Source: Tabrizicola caldifontis (GTDB lineage: Bacteria > Pseudomonadota > Alphaproteobacteria > Rhodobacterales > Rhodobacteraceae). Taken from it: DNA of 64,000 bases. Each line of letters opens with the position of its first letter. Position 1 is the stretch's first letter. The notes under the pieces are model-generated. The model did not search any database and was not told the origin of the DNA. It saw only the letters and a program-made list of their open reading frames with translations. Of the stretch, positions 1 to 8,923 are shown one piece after another. Made by a program: the position numbers and the translations under genes. Location: positions 170,098 through 234,097 of the forward strand of contig NZ_SIJH01000003.1 in assembly GCF_004762095.1 (NCBI RefSeq), read 5' to 3'.

Positions 1-723
1 GGTTATACGGCAACCGAGGCGGGGCGCGACCTGCTGGCGGTGGCCCAGACAACCGAAGAACAGTTCGCCCACCTTGCCAGCCGCATCAAGGGTCAGGGCG
101 AGACGGTCTCGGGAGAGCTGGTGGTGACCTCGATCGCGGGGGTTTCGGACCTGCTGACCCCGGTCATGGTCAGCTTTCAGGATGCCTGGCCCGAGGTGCG
201 AGTGCGGTTTCTGACCGACATGCGGGTGTTCCGGCTGGACTATGGCGAGGCGCATGTGGCGATCCGCGCCGGCACGGGGCCAGAGGAGCCGGACAACGTG
301 GTGCAGCCCCTGACCCGGATCCGCTGGGCGCTTTACGCCACCCGGGCCTATGTGGACCGCCATGGCCACCCTGGCAGCGAAGCCGGCTTTCAGGGCCACC
401 GCTTCGTCTGCACCGATGCCGAAACGACAAAGGCCCCCTTCCATCGCTGGCTGCGGTCGATGGTCCAGCCCGAGCAGGTGGTCTATGCCGCGACCGAGCC
501 CGCCGCGCTGGAAGATGCCGTGAAGCAGGGGGCCGGCATCGGGTTCATGGCGGTGCATCGCGCGGCGAACGACGCGGATCTGATCGAAATCCTGCCCCCG
601 CGGGCGGAATGGGAGACCCCCCTGCGCATCGTAACCCATGTCGATCTGCACCGGACGCTGAAGGTGCAGGCCTTTCTCACCCACCTGAAAGAGGCAGCGA
701 AGTCGTGGAAGTTCTGCGGCTGA
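1..723 (+). CDS. LysR-family transcriptional regulator, C-terminal part (5' end outside window)
   Basis: The frame is open from the first base, so the gene begins upstream of the window and 240 residues are visible. The first residues (GYTATEAGRDLL) fit the end of a LysR DNA-binding domain and its linker helix. The rest is the LysR effector-binding fold, with the usual 'YGEAHVAIRAG' strand. The helix-turn-helix itself is not in view. An internal GTG at base 40 could be taken as a start but is not the real one. The gene is followed 104 bases later by a same-strand EamA transporter that it may regulate; this is inference. The effector is unknown. Confidence 0.85.
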   Translation, partial: GYTATEAGRDLLAVAQTTEEQFAHLASRIKGQGETVSGELVVTSIAGVSDLLTPVMVSFQDAWPEVRVRFLTDMRVFRLDYGEAHVAIRAGTGPEEPDNVVQPLTRIRWALYATRAYVDRHGHPGSEAGFQGHRFVCTDAETTKAPFHRWLRSMVQPEQVVYAATEPAALEDAVKQGAGIGFMAVHRAANDADLIEILPPRAEWETPLRIVTHVDLHRTLKVQAFLTHLKEAAKSWKFCG

Positions 724-751
724 TGCCGGAAGCAGCCGGTCCTCTGCGGAA

Positions 752-803
752 GCACCCAACCCCCATCCCCACCCCCCGAGGGGGAGAGGAGGCGCCAGGG
801 GCG
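752..803. repeat. Half copy of the GC-rich palindromic element
   Basis: A C-rich arm (about 758-776) is followed directly by a G-rich arm (about 778-803), forming an imperfect hairpin between the LysR gene and the EamA gene. The sequence resembles each half of the paired elements at 11244-11388 and 33719-33867. No second half is seen here. Confidence 0.6.
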
Positions 804-826
804 GATTCGATCCGGTCGGGTGGATC

Positions 827-1708
827 GTGCGCCTGAGCCAGTCGCATCGCGGGCATCTGGCGATGCTGGCCTTCTCGGCGCTGGTGGCGGGGTCGTTCTC
901 GCTGGGCGCGCTGGCGGCACCTTTCGTCGATCCGGGCGCGCTTTCGGCACTGCGCTTCCTGCTGGCGGGTCTTCTGGTCGGTATCGCGGCGCTGACAACC
1001 ACGGGCCTGCCGCGCAGTGCCTGGGTCGCGCCTTGGCGCTATCTGGTGCTGGGGGCGCTGCTTGCAGCCTATTTCGTGCTGATGTTCGAGGGCCTGAAGA
1101 CGGCCGACCCGGTTCCGGCTGCGGCGGTCTTCACGCTGACACCCGTGATGGCAGCGGGGTTCGGCTGGCTGCTGCTGCGCCAGCGTCTGACCGGGCGGAT
1201 GGCGCTGGCGCTGACAATCGGTGCGGCAGGCGCCCTGTGGGTGATCTTCCGGGCCGACCTGGCCGCTCTCATGGCGTTGCGGATCGGCCCGGGCGAAGTG
1301 ACCTATTTCTGGGGCTGTGCGGCCCATGCACTATACACCCCGATGGTGCGCAGGCTGAACCGGGGCGAGCCTGCGGTGGTCTTCACCTTCGGGATGATGG
1401 TGGCGGGAACGGCGGTTCTGACGCTTTGGGCCTGGCCCGCGCTTATGGCGACCGACTGGGCGGCCCTGCCGCGGATTGTCTGGGTGACGCTGGCCTATGT
1501 GGCGGTTGCGGCCAGCGCGCTGACCTTCGTCCTACTGCAATACGCCACCCTGCGGCTGCCGGCTGCCAAGGTCATGGCCTATACCTACCTGGTGCCCAGT
1601 TGGGTGATCCTGTGGGAAGTCGCGCTGCACGGCGCCGTGCCACCCGGTCTGGTGTTGGTGGGCGTGGGGCTGACCATACTGGCCCTGGGGCTGTTGCTGA
1701 AGGAATAG
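827..1708 (+). CDS. EamA/DMT-family membrane transporter
   Basis: This 293-residue protein is almost entirely hydrophobic, with about ten membrane segments arranged as two repeats, as in the drug/metabolite transporter (EamA, RhaT-like) family. Family members export or import small metabolites across the inner membrane; the substrate here cannot be read from sequence. The start is GTG at 827, because the predicted first membrane helix follows within 15 residues. The gene ends 7 bases before the stop of the convergent kinase gene. It lies downstream of a LysR regulator on the same strand. Confidence 0.85.
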   Translation: MRLSQSHRGHLAMLAFSALVAGSFSLGALAAPFVDPGALSALRFLLAGLLVGIAALTTTGLPRSAWVAPWRYLVLGALLAAYFVLMFEGLKTADPVPAAAVFTLTPVMAAGFGWLLLRQRLTGRMALALTIGAAGALWVIFRADLAALMALRIGPGEVTYFWGCAAHALYTPMVRRLNRGEPAVVFTFGMMVAGTAVLTLWAWPALMATDWAALPRIVWVTLAYVAVAASALTFVLLQYATLRLPAAKVMAYTYLVPSWVILWEVALHGAVPPGLVLVGVGLTILALGLLLKE

Positions 1709-1715
1709 CGCAAAT

Positions 1716-2666
1716 CTAGGATTTTTCGACGAAACATCTCAGACCGTTGGTCAGATAGCCTTCGGCCAGCTCCAATGTTCCGGCCGTGTAATCCGGCCCG
1801 CCGAAACCTTGCGCGGTGTCGCTGTCGGCACGGGTGGCCAGCCAGGCGGTCAAGAGCACCCGACGCAGGAAGATCAGCGAGGGGATCATCGCCCGGTCCT
1901 CGCGCCCCAAGGGGCTCACGCGGGCATAGCCCTCCAGCCAGCGGGCGATCAGGTCGGGCAAGCGCGGGTCGGTCTCGATGAACGAAAGGGCGGCGGCCAG
2001 GTCATAGGCCCACCAGCCGAAGCCGCAGTCGTCGAAGTCGATGGCGGTCAGGCTCTCGCCCGCCACCATCAGGTTCGCCAGCCGCAGATCGGCATGGATC
2101 AGGCCGAAACGCTCCGGCCCCGTGCCATAGGCGGCCAGCCGCGTGGCCAGGGCGTCGGTGGCGCGCGCGAGCAGCGCCTCGCCCGGGCCGTCCAGCCCCT
2201 GCGCCTGCCGCCAGTGGCCCCAATGCGGCCGGGGCCCGAGGATGGTCTCCACATCCCACCGCTTGCGGGTGAAGCCGGGCGGCGGGGTCCAGGCGCGGGC
2301 GTGGAGGTGCAGGCGGGCGGTGATCTCTCCCAGAGGCGCGAACCAGCGCGACAGGTCGTCGCCGGGCTGTAATTCCTGCCCCGGCAGCCGGGCGAAGGCG
2401 ACGAGGAGTCGGCCGTCGATCTCGCTGACGAGACCCTGCCGGCCCGGAACGGGGCGGACGGCGTTCAGCCCCGGCAGATCCTGCAGCGCGCCCAGCCAGG
2501 CGAGTTCCGAGGCGATCTCGGCCTTCGTGTGATAGCCCGCGCGGTGCAGCCGCAGGACCAGATCGCCGGCGGCCCAGGTCTCGTTCTCGGACCGGTTCAG
2601 CAGGGTCAGCGGCGTGTCGGGCGACACGCCGTAGAGCGGCAGCGCGCGGGCGATCAGGTCAGACAT
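1716..2666 (-). CDS. APH-family phosphotransferase (aminoglycoside/homoserine-kinase-like)
   Basis: The 316-residue product carries the APH/choline-kinase catalytic signature: HADLRLAN at residues 191-198 (catalytic Asp193, Asn198) and the metal-binding DFDD at 210-213. Its substrate is unknown; relatives phosphorylate homoserine, choline, aminoglycosides or protein Ser/Thr. I chose ATG at 2666, which overlaps the end of cobF by 8 bases (2659-2666); a longer upstream frame has no homologous character. The overlap implies co-translation with cobF and the riboswitch-controlled CbiM-like gene. A role in cobalamin side-chain chemistry is possible but is only inferred from position. Confidence 0.75.
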   Translation of the reverse strand: MSDLIARALPLYGVSPDTPLTLLNRSENETWAAGDLVLRLHRAGYHTKAEIASELAWLGALQDLPGLNAVRPVPGRQGLVSEIDGRLLVAFARLPGQELQPGDDLSRWFAPLGEITARLHLHARAWTPPPGFTRKRWDVETILGPRPHWGHWRQAQGLDGPGEALLARATDALATRLAAYGTGPERFGLIHADLRLANLMVAGESLTAIDFDDCGFGWWAYDLAAALSFIETDPRLPDLIARWLEGYARVSPLGREDRAMIPSLIFLRRVLLTAWLATRADSDTAQGFGGPDYTAGTLELAEGYLTNGLRCFVEKS

Positions 2667-3402
2667 CGCCGCCCCGGCGCAGAAGGTAGATGTCCATGAT
2701 CCAGCCATGCTCGGCCCGCAGCCGGGCGCGGGTGGCAAGGATCTTCTCGGCCACCTCGGCAAGGGGGCCGTGGATCAGGCATTCCTCGGGCATCCCGACA
2801 TAGGCGCCCCACCAAATCATCACACCCTCGGGGTCGATCGCGGTGAAGGCGCCGCCCTTGTCCAGCATCACGGCCAGCGTCGTCGCGCCCTCGGGCCAGC
2901 CGTGATCGCGCAGCTGGCGGCCGGTGGTGATGGTGACGGGGGCGGCCAGCGTGTTCAGCGGGATCGCATGGGCCGCCGTCAGGGCCTGAAGCGAGGTGAT
3001 GCCGGGGATTACCCTGACCGACACGCCCGGAAGCCGGGCCGCGATGCGCAGGGTGCTGTCGTAAAGCGACGGGTCGCCCCAGACCATCAGCGCGACCTCG
3101 CAGGCACCGGGATGGGCGGCGATGCTTTCGGTCCAGACCCGGGCGATGGCATCGTGCCAGTCGTTCACGGCGCCGAGGTAGTCGTCCTGATCGGCACGCT
3201 GGGGCACGTCGTATTCGGCGACAGGCACTGGGCGCGTCAGCACCTGCGCCAGGATCTGGCGGCGCAGGTCGGCGAGGTCGGACTTGGCCTGCCCCTTGCG
3301 TGGGATCAGGATCAGGTCCGCCGCTTTCAGCGCGCGGATGGCCTGTCCGGTCACATGGTCGGGATTGCCGGTGCCGATGCCGATCAGGGAAAGCGTGGTC
3401 AT
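2659..3402 (-). CDS. cobF: CobF, precorrin-6A synthase (deacetylating), C1-methyltransferase
   Basis: A 247-residue SAM-dependent tetrapyrrole methylase of the aerobic cobalamin pathway. It methylates precorrin-5 at C1 with loss of the extruded acetate, giving precorrin-6A. Family motifs are GIGTGNPDH at residues 8-16, VWGDPSLYDS at 107-116 and PGITS at 133-137. The longer upstream open frame is noncoding in character, so ATG at 3402 is used. It lies 53 bases after the CbiM-like gene and overlaps the kinase by 8 bases, in a minus-strand unit led by a cobalamin riboswitch. Confidence 0.92.
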   Translation of the reverse strand: MTTLSLIGIGTGNPDHVTGQAIRALKAADLILIPRKGQAKSDLADLRRQILAQVLTRPVPVAEYDVPQRADQDDYLGAVNDWHDAIARVWTESIAAHPGACEVALMVWGDPSLYDSTLRIAARLPGVSVRVIPGITSLQALTAAHAIPLNTLAAPVTITTGRQLRDHGWPEGATTLAVMLDKGGAFTAIDPEGVMIWWGAYVGMPEECLIHGPLAEVAEKILATRARLRAEHGWIMDIYLLRRGGDV

Positions 3403-3455
3403 GGCCCGGGCTTTACGGGTGGGCGCGGCCCTCTGCAAGGCCGCGCCGCATCGCT

Positions 3456-4130
3456 TCAGGCGGCGGAATAGAGCCGCGGCGTCACCAGGGCCGAGCCCTG
3501 CGCCCGCAGCGCCTTGGCCCCGGCCAGCACGGCCAGGTCGGCGATGGGCTCGATCAGCACGACCAGCATGTAGGCCGCGCCGAAGGACAGGATCGAACCC
3601 AGGTTCTCGGCCCCGAAGCCCTGGCCGTAGATCGCCCAGAAAGCCACCCAGGCGACCACGCCGCCCTGATAGACAGTCGAAAGCGCCAGGACCTGCCGGT
3701 ATTCCAGATCGACATAGGCGGTGCCGGGCGCGATGATCCGCCTGGCGAGCGCATGCAGGGCGAAGAGCGGCACGAGGAGCGTGGTCAGGTTCATGCCGTA
3801 CTGCGGCAGGTCGAACGGCGCGAAGAACAGGCCCTGGATCAGAAGGCCCATGGCCAGCCCGATCGCCGCCGGCCCCGCGCCGAGGATCAGGAACAGGGTC
3901 GAGCCGAGGATGAAGTGGACCTCGGACACGCCCACCGGGAAATGCGGCAGGATCTCGAAGAAGGTAAAGACGCCAACGGTCGCCACCAGGGACCGCAGCG
4001 CGACCGAGGCGATACCGCTTTCGCGGGTGGCCTTGGCGATGTGGTAAAGCGCCGTGCCGCCGGCAGCGGCGGCGGTGGCGTAGCTGAGCGCGATCTTGGC
4101 CCCGTCGACGAGGCCCGGTTCGATATGCAT
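3456..4130 (-). CDS. CbiM-like cobalt/energy-coupling-factor transporter permease
   Basis: A 224-residue membrane protein with about six hydrophobic segments. It begins MHIEP; CbiM/NikM proteins use an N-terminal Met-His in metal binding. It also has the conserved-looking EVHFILGSTLFLILG segment. The family is the metal-selective S-component of cobalt ECF importers. It is the first gene after a cobalamin riboswitch, which supports a role in cobalt supply. No CbiN, CbiQ or CbiO partner is adjacent, so the energising module must be elsewhere or the protein works alone. It is followed by cobF. Confidence 0.75.
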   Translation of the reverse strand: MHIEPGLVDGAKIALSYATAAAAGGTALYHIAKATRESGIASVALRSLVATVGVFTFFEILPHFPVGVSEVHFILGSTLFLILGAGPAAIGLAMGLLIQGLFFAPFDLPQYGMNLTTLLVPLFALHALARRIIAPGTAYVDLEYRQVLALSTVYQGGVVAWVAFWAIYGQGFGAENLGSILSFGAAYMLVVLIEPIADLAVLAGAKALRAQGSALVTPRLYSAA

Positions 4131-4180
4131 GTCTGTCCCTCCTGTCCGTCACACCCGACGGCGGTTTGCTTCCTTGCAGG

Positions 4181-4370
4181 GCCGGTCTCCTGGCTGGCGG
4201 ATCGCGGCGGGTTCCTTGCCTTCCCGTCCCCTCGGGGGCAGTGGCCTACTCGGAACCCGCTCACCGCTGACAGTCGCGGGGGCGGCTGATGTCACGGGCC
4301 CCCTGTTGGGTAGGCCCGCTCCTCATTCCCGTTTCAGTCCCGGCGCTTTGCGCCTTATGGGACACCTTGC
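4181..4370 (-). promoter_or_regulatory. Cobalamin (AdoCbl) riboswitch upstream of the CbiM-like gene
   Basis: Read on the minus strand, this leader contains the B12-box core GCCCCCGCGACTGTCAG, then GGCCACTG, then GGGACGGGAAGGC, and near its 3' end AGCCAGGAGACCGGC. These appear in the order and spacing of cobalamin riboswitches. The 5' part has a GGGAAT element preceded by a small GGCGC/GCGCC hairpin. The leader ends about 50 bases before the ATG at 4130. Family knowledge says adenosylcobalamin binding lowers expression, so the CbiM-like gene, cobF and the kinase should be repressed when B12 is ample. Confidence 0.9.
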
Positions 4371-4428
4371 AGATTCCTGTCTGCGCCTCTGTCGGCGTCC
4401 GGTCAAGGTGGAAGGCGACCGACCGCGA

Positions 4429-5157
4429 TCAATCCGCGACGCCGTCGGCCAGACGGCCATAGAGGATCAGGCCGGGCAGGGGCGAGCGGTCGCCGGCCAG
4501 GGCTTCGGCCAGGGCGGCGACGGTGGTCCGGTGCAGGCGCTGGTCCGGGGTGCTGACGGCTTCGGCCAAGAGTGCGGGCGTGTCGGGCGGCAGGCCGTGG
4601 GCGATCAGCGCCGCAGCGAGCGCGGGGAAGGTCCGCTTGCCCATGTAGACCACCGTGGTCGCGCCGGGATCTGCCAGCGCGGGCAGGTTCAGCCCGGGCG
4701 GCAGGTTGCCGGTGACATCGGCGGCGGTGATGAACTGGATGCGCTGGGCGTGCTGGCGCCGGGTCAGCGGGATCCCCGCCGCCGCCGCCGCCGCCGAAGC
4801 GGAGGTGACGCCCGGAATGATCTCGCAGGGGATGCCGGCGGCGCGGACGGCGGCCAGCTCTTCCTCCAGCCGGCCGAAGATGCCCGAATCGCCCGATTTC
4901 AGCCGCACCACCCGGGCGCCGGTCCGGGCATAGTCCACCAGAAGCCGGCTGACGTGGTCCTGCTTGGGCGAGGCCCGCCCGGCCCGCTTGCCCACACCGA
5001 CCATATCCGCCCCCGGCTTGGCCAACGCAAGGATCGGACCCGAGGACAGGTCGTCGAACAGCACCGCATCAGCTGCCTCGAGCGCCCTGACCGCCTTGAC
5101 GGTCAACAGGTCTGGGTCGCCGGGTCCGGCAGAGACGAAATGGACAAATCCGGTCAT
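4429..5157 (-). CDS. cobA: CobA, uroporphyrinogen-III C-methyltransferase (SUMT)
   Basis: This 242-residue enzyme methylates uroporphyrinogen III at C2 and C7 to precorrin-2, the entry step into corrin synthesis. Motifs are SAGPGDPD at residues 9-16, RLKSGDSGIFGR at 85-96 and PGVTSA at 115-120. It is the stand-alone methyltransferase with no CysG-type dehydrogenase part. Its ATG overlaps the TGA of cobB by 4 bases (5154-5157). It is the last gene of its minus-strand run and ends about 60 bases before the riboswitch leader of the next unit. Confidence 0.93.
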   Translation of the reverse strand: MTGFVHFVSAGPGDPDLLTVKAVRALEAADAVLFDDLSSGPILALAKPGADMVGVGKRAGRASPKQDHVSRLLVDYARTGARVVRLKSGDSGIFGRLEEELAAVRAAGIPCEIIPGVTSASAAAAAAGIPLTRRQHAQRIQFITAADVTGNLPPGLNLPALADPGATTVVYMGKRTFPALAAALIAHGLPPDTPALLAEAVSTPDQRLHRTTVAALAEALAGDRSPLPGLILYGRLADGVAD

Positions 5158-6473
5158 TGGGCAGGTGCGATCAGGTGAAAGAAGGTGCCGGTCGATAGCC
5201 CGCCGCCGGGCTGGAGTCGAGTGCTCCCGGTCTCCTCGACCGGGGCGCCGGTGGCGTCGGTCACCTCGCCCAGCGGCGCATCGGGCTGGGCGAGGATGGT
5301 GGAATAGTGGAACTCGTGCCCGCGCAGGGTGCTGCCCGGTGCATGGCCGGGGATGCCCTGCGCCAGCCGTGCGAGGCGATAGCCCAGATGCATCCGGCGT
5401 TTCTCGAAACTGGTGACCAGACCCAGAAGCCCCGCCATCGGCCAGCACGCACCATCCCGGTCGATGATCGCCTCGCCCATGGCCATGTAGCCGCCGCATT
5501 CGCCATGCACGGGCTTGCGGTCGGCAAAGGCGCGCAGTCCTTCGCGAAAGCGCGTGGCCCCGGCAAGCGCGGCCCCGTGCAGCTCGGGATAGCCGCCGGG
5601 CAGCCAGCAGACATCGGCCGAAGGGTCCGGGGCCTGGTCGGCCAGGGGCGAAAAGGGCAGCACCTCGGCCCCGGCCCGGCGCCAGGCGTCCAGAAGATGC
5701 GGGTAGACGAAGCTGAAGGCCGCGTCCCGCGCCAGGGCGATGCGCTGGCCGGGCGGGGCGATCGGCACCAGTGGGGCCGGACGCAGCGCGCTGTCCGCCG
5801 CGGCGATCAGGGCGTCGAGGTCCACAGCCTCGCGCACCAGATCGCCCACCGCGCGCAGCAGGTCGGTCAGCGCGGGCAGCTCCACGGCCTGCACCAGGCC
5901 CAGATGCCGCTCCGGCATCGCGATCACCCCGCGCTTGGGCAGGGCACCCAGGACCGGCAGGCCCGCCTCCTCCATCCCGGAGCGCAACAGCGCCTCGTGT
6001 CGGGGCGAGGCGACGCGGTTCAGGATCACCCCCGCCAGCCGCAGCCCCGGCCGGAAGCGTGCCAGCCCCTGCGCCACCGCCGCCGCCGTCTGCGCCTGAC
6101 CGCTCGCGTCGATCACCAGCACCACCGGCCAACCCATGCGCAGGGCCAGGTCCGCCGCCGCGCCATTGCCGCAGGCCCCCGGCGCCGCCACCCCGTCGTA
6201 AAGGCCCATCGACCCCTCGGCCAGGACGAGGTCGGCGCCCTCGGCCAGCCCGGCCAGCCCATCCAGCATCGGCCCCGGCATCGCCCAGCTGTCAAGGTTC
6301 ACCGACTCGCGTCCCGAGGCCGCGCGGTGAAAGGCCGGATCGATGTAATCCGGCCCGTTCTTGAACGGCTGGACCACCAGCCCCCGGTCGCGCAGGGCGA
6401 CCAGAAGGCCCAGCATCACCGTGGTCTTGCCCGTGCCGCTGGCCGGGGCCGAGACCATCAGGCCGGGAATCAT
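5154..6473 (-). CDS. cobB: CobB, cobyrinate/hydrogenobyrinate a,c-diamide synthase
   Basis: This 439-residue amidotransferase uses ATP and glutamine to amidate the a and c carboxylates of (hydrogeno)byrinate. The N-terminal synthetase has the P-loop [11 protein letters not shown] at residues 8-18. The C-terminal class I glutamine amidotransferase has GECGGY with catalytic Cys326, and a His near the end (about 433). ATG at 6473 was chosen because the first residues, [13 protein letters not shown], are the family start. It overlaps cobM by 4 bases upstream and cobA by 4 bases downstream. Confidence 0.93.
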   Translation of the reverse strand: MIPGLMVSAPASGTGKTTVMLGLLVALRDRGLVVQPFKNGPDYIDPAFHRAASGRESVNLDSWAMPGPMLDGLAGLAEGADLVLAEGSMGLYDGVAAPGACGNGAAADLALRMGWPVVLVIDASGQAQTAAAVAQGLARFRPGLRLAGVILNRVASPRHEALLRSGMEEAGLPVLGALPKRGVIAMPERHLGLVQAVELPALTDLLRAVGDLVREAVDLDALIAAADSALRPAPLVPIAPPGQRIALARDAAFSFVYPHLLDAWRRAGAEVLPFSPLADQAPDPSADVCWLPGGYPELHGAALAGATRFREGLRAFADRKPVHGECGGYMAMGEAIIDRDGACWPMAGLLGLVTSFEKRRMHLGYRLARLAQGIPGHAPGSTLRGHEFHYSTILAQPDAPLGEVTDATGAPVEETGSTRLQPGGGLSTGTFFHLIAPAQ

Positions 6474-7252
6474 CGCCCCGTCTCCGGAAATCGCGGATCG
6501 GTGCCCACCGGGCGATAGCGCCGGTCGTAGTCGCCCGCGTAAAGTCGGCTTTCCGCGAACCCCTCCTGCGCCAGCGCCCGCCCGACCAGGATCAGCGCCG
6601 TCCGCTCGCCCTTGCCGATCGAGGCATCCAGCGTGGCCAGCGTCGCCCGCAGCACCCTCTCCTCGGGCCATGAGGCGCGGAACACCACCGCCACCGGGCA
6701 GTCCGGCCCGTAGAAGGGCATCAGCCGCGCCACCACGTCGCCCAGCACATGCACCGACAGATGGATCGCCAGCGTCGCCCCCGTGCGGGCGAAGGCCTCC
6801 AGACTCTCGCCCTCGGGCATCGGCGAGGCCCGGCCCGAGGTGCGGGTCAGCACCACCGATTGCGCCAGCCCCGGCAGGGTCAGCTCTGCCCCCAGCGCGG
6901 CGGCAGCGGCGGCAAAGGACGGCACCCCCGGCGTCACGTCATAAGGGATGCCCAGCGCGCGCAGCCGCCGCAGCTGTTCGCCCATCGCCGACCAGACCGA
7001 CAGATCGCCGGAATGCAGCCGCGCCACGTCCAGCCCCGCCGCATGCGCCGCGGCGATCTCGGCCATGATCTCGTCCAGGCTCATCGGCGCGGTGTTCACG
7101 ATCCGGCAGCCGGGCGGACAATGCGCCAGCACGCCTTCCGGCACCAGCGACCCGGCATACAGACAGACGGGCGAAGCCGCGATCAGATCGCGCCCCCGGA
7201 TCGTCAGCAGATCCGCCGCCCCCGGCCCCGCGCCGATGAAATGGACGGTCAT
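6470..7252 (-). CDS. cobM: CobM, precorrin-4 C11-methyltransferase
   Basis: A 260-residue SAM-dependent methylase converting precorrin-4 to precorrin-5. Motifs seen are [13 protein letters not shown] at residues 5-17, [11 protein letters not shown] around 77-87 and [10 protein letters not shown] around 109-118. The family usually has about 250-260 residues, so the gene is complete. It overlaps cobB by 4 bases. Upstream is a 145-base gap with a dispersed repeat, so cobM may be less tightly coupled to cobE than to cobB. Confidence 0.93.
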   Translation of the reverse strand: MTVHFIGAGPGAADLLTIRGRDLIAASPVCLYAGSLVPEGVLAHCPPGCRIVNTAPMSLDEIMAEIAAAHAAGLDVARLHSGDLSVWSAMGEQLRRLRALGIPYDVTPGVPSFAAAAAALGAELTLPGLAQSVVLTRTSGRASPMPEGESLEAFARTGATLAIHLSVHVLGDVVARLMPFYGPDCPVAVVFRASWPEERVLRATLATLDASIGKGERTALILVGRALAQEGFAESRLYAGDYDRRYRPVGTDPRFPETGR

Positions 7253-7287
7253 GTCAAACCCCTCGCGTGTTCCGGCACTTGCCCTTT

Positions 7288-7379
7288 ACCCAAATACTCC
7301 CGCCGGAGGCCTGTCCGAGCCGGTTGCGCGGCACCCGGGCCGCGCAGAGGCGAGACACAGGCTTGCGCCGCAAGGCGCT
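7288..7379 (+). repeat. Dispersed repeat, family 2, copy A
   Basis: Fills most of the cobE-cobM gap. It is nearly the same as the reverse complement of 13345-13438: shared blocks include CCCGCCGGAGGCC, CGAGCCGGTTGCGCG, CGCGCAGAGGCGAGACA and GCGCTCCTTTC, in the same order. The two copies are in opposite orientation on the chromosome. It is GC-rich with short inverted repeats. I do not recognise a named family. Confidence 0.7.
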
Positions 7380-7397
7380 CCTTTCTGCCCCGATGTC

Positions 7398-7757
7398 TCA
7401 TACCCCACCCTCGGCAATCGCCGCCGTGGCCATCCCGTCTGCGGACACCGCCCGCGCACCCCGCAGCCGCGCGCCCGGCCCCGCCGCCGCCAGCGCCGCC
7501 GCCTCGGCCAGCGAGCCCGTCCCGAATCGCGCCACCACCCGCTGCGACCGCGTGACCGTCGCCAGGCCAAGCAGCGCCTCCTCCGGCACGGCGACCACGG
7601 GCAGCCGCAGTTCCCGGCCCAGATCCGCCAGCCCCCCGGCCTTGCCCTCCACTGTCGCAAGATGCGTCACGCCCGCAGGCCCCCCAGCGCCGGAAAGCGC
7701 GTCGCGCAGGGCGGCCAGCGTCACCCCCGACCGGAACCCGAAGCCCGCCACGATCAT
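7398..7757 (-). CDS. cobE: CobE, cobalamin biosynthesis protein (CbiG C-terminal-like)
   Basis: This 119-residue protein matches the short CobE/CbiG_C family, with GFGFRSGVT at residues 5-13, THLATVEGKAG, and a C-terminal segment rich in Ala/Gly ending near SADGMATAAIAEG. In the aerobic pathway CobE is needed around the precorrin-3B to precorrin-4 stage, but its chemistry is not well settled. ATG at 7757 overlaps the TGA of cobL by 4 bases, so it is translationally coupled to cobL. Confidence 0.85.
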   Translation of the reverse strand: MIVAGFGFRSGVTLAALRDALSGAGGPAGVTHLATVEGKAGGLADLGRELRLPVVAVPEEALLGLATVTRSQRVVARFGTGSLAEAAALAAAGPGARLRGARAVSADGMATAAIAEGGV

Positions 7758-8923
7758 CGCACGACGCTCCATTGCAGGATCGGCAGCGCCGCGCGCCAGC
7801 CGCGCTTGCGCCCGATGGCGGCGGGCTCGGACAGTTCGATCCGCAACAGGCTGCCGCCCACCCGCGCCGACCAGTCCAGCACCAGCGCCTCGGTCTCCAG
7901 CGTCACTGCGTTCAGGACCAGCCGGGCCCCTTCGGGCATCATCTCCCACAGCCGCGCCAGCAAGGCCTCCGACGCCCCGCCGCCGACAAAGACCGCATCG
8001 GGCGGCGGCAGGCGTTCCAGCCCCTCGGGCGCACGGGCCTCGGTCAGCCGGTGGCGGTGCGACAGGCCGAAGGCCGCGGCATTGCCCCGCGCGCGCTCGG
8101 CCCGCGCCGGATCGGCCTCCAGCGCCTCGACCCGCGCGCCTCCGGCCAGCAGCCATTCGATGCCGACCGACCCCGAGCCCGCCCCGATGTCCCAGAGCAG
8201 CTCGCCGGCCCGCGGCGCCAGGGCGGACAGCGTCAGCGCGCGGACCGGGCGCTTGGTAATCTGGCCGTCATGGGCAAAAAACGCATCGGGCAGGCCGCCG
8301 GCCCGCGGCAGCCCGGGATCGGTGGCCTCGATGGCCGCCGAGACCGGGGCCCCGATGGGGCCGTGCGGCAGCCCCTGCGTGATCCGCTCCAGCGGGCCGC
8401 CCAGCCGTTCCAGCACGGTCAGGCGGGCGTTCGGATGGCCGTTCGCCGCCAGCCAGGCCGCGAGGTCCGCCACCGCCGCCCCGTCGCGCAGGGTGCAGAC
8501 CACCCGCACTCCGCGCCCCAGCACCGGGCGCAGCCGGTCGAAGGGCGCGGCATGCAGGCCAAGGCACTGCACCTCCTCCAGCCGCCAGCCGAGGCGGTTG
8601 GCCGCCAGCTGGAAGCTGGACGGCGCGGGATGCGACACCCACTCGCCGGGCGACAGATGCGCCATCAGGCTGCCACCGGCGCCGAACCAGAACGGATCGC
8701 CCGAGGCGAGGACGACCACCCGTTGCCCGCGATGCTCCAGCACCGGGGCGATGTCGAAGGGCACGGGCCAGGGGCGGCCCCTCTTCCCCGCCTCGACCAG
8801 CGCCAGATGCCGCGGGCCGCCGAACACGACCTCGGCCCCTGCTAGGGCGGCACGGCTTGCGGGCGACAGGCTCTCCGGTCCATCCTCGCCCAGACCGATG
8901 ATCGTCAGCCAGGGATCAGCCAT
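7754..8923 (-). CDS. cobL: CobL, precorrin-6Y C5,15-methyltransferase (decarboxylating)
   Basis: A 389-residue fusion of a CbiE-type methylase (about 1-200) and a CbiT-type methylase (about 215-389). The second carries SAM motif DIGAGSGSVGIEW at residues 245-257. It methylates C5 and C15 of precorrin-6B and decarboxylates the C12 acetate. The start MADPWLTIIG at 8923 is preceded by a strong AAGGAGG site lying inside the divergent cobK gene. Its ATG and that of cobK share the palindrome CATG at 8921-8924. Downstream it overlaps cobE by 4 bases. Confidence 0.92.
   Translation of the reverse strand: MADPWLTIIGLGEDGPESLSPASRAALAGAEVVFGGPRHLALVEAGKRGRPWPVPFDIAPVLEHRGQRVVVLASGDPFWFGAGGSLMAHLSPGEWVSHPAPSSFQLAANRLGWRLEEVQCLGLHAAPFDRLRPVLGRGVRVVCTLRDGAAVADLAAWLAANGHPNARLTVLERLGGPLERITQGLPHGPIGAPVSAAIEATDPGLPRAGGLPDAFFAHDGQITKRPVRALTLSALAPRAGELLWDIGAGSGSVGIEWLLAGGARVEALEADPARAERARGNAAAFGLSHRHRLTEARAPEGLERLPPPDAVFVGGGASEALLARLWEMMPEGARLVLNAVTLETEALVLDWSARVGGSLLRIELSEPAAIGRKRGWRAALPILQWSVVR

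Noticed and set aside
752..803. The C/G-rich repeat as an intrinsic terminator for the LysR gene
   Set aside because: The hairpin has no T-run and the same sequence occurs inside coding genes, so it is better seen as a dispersed repeat.
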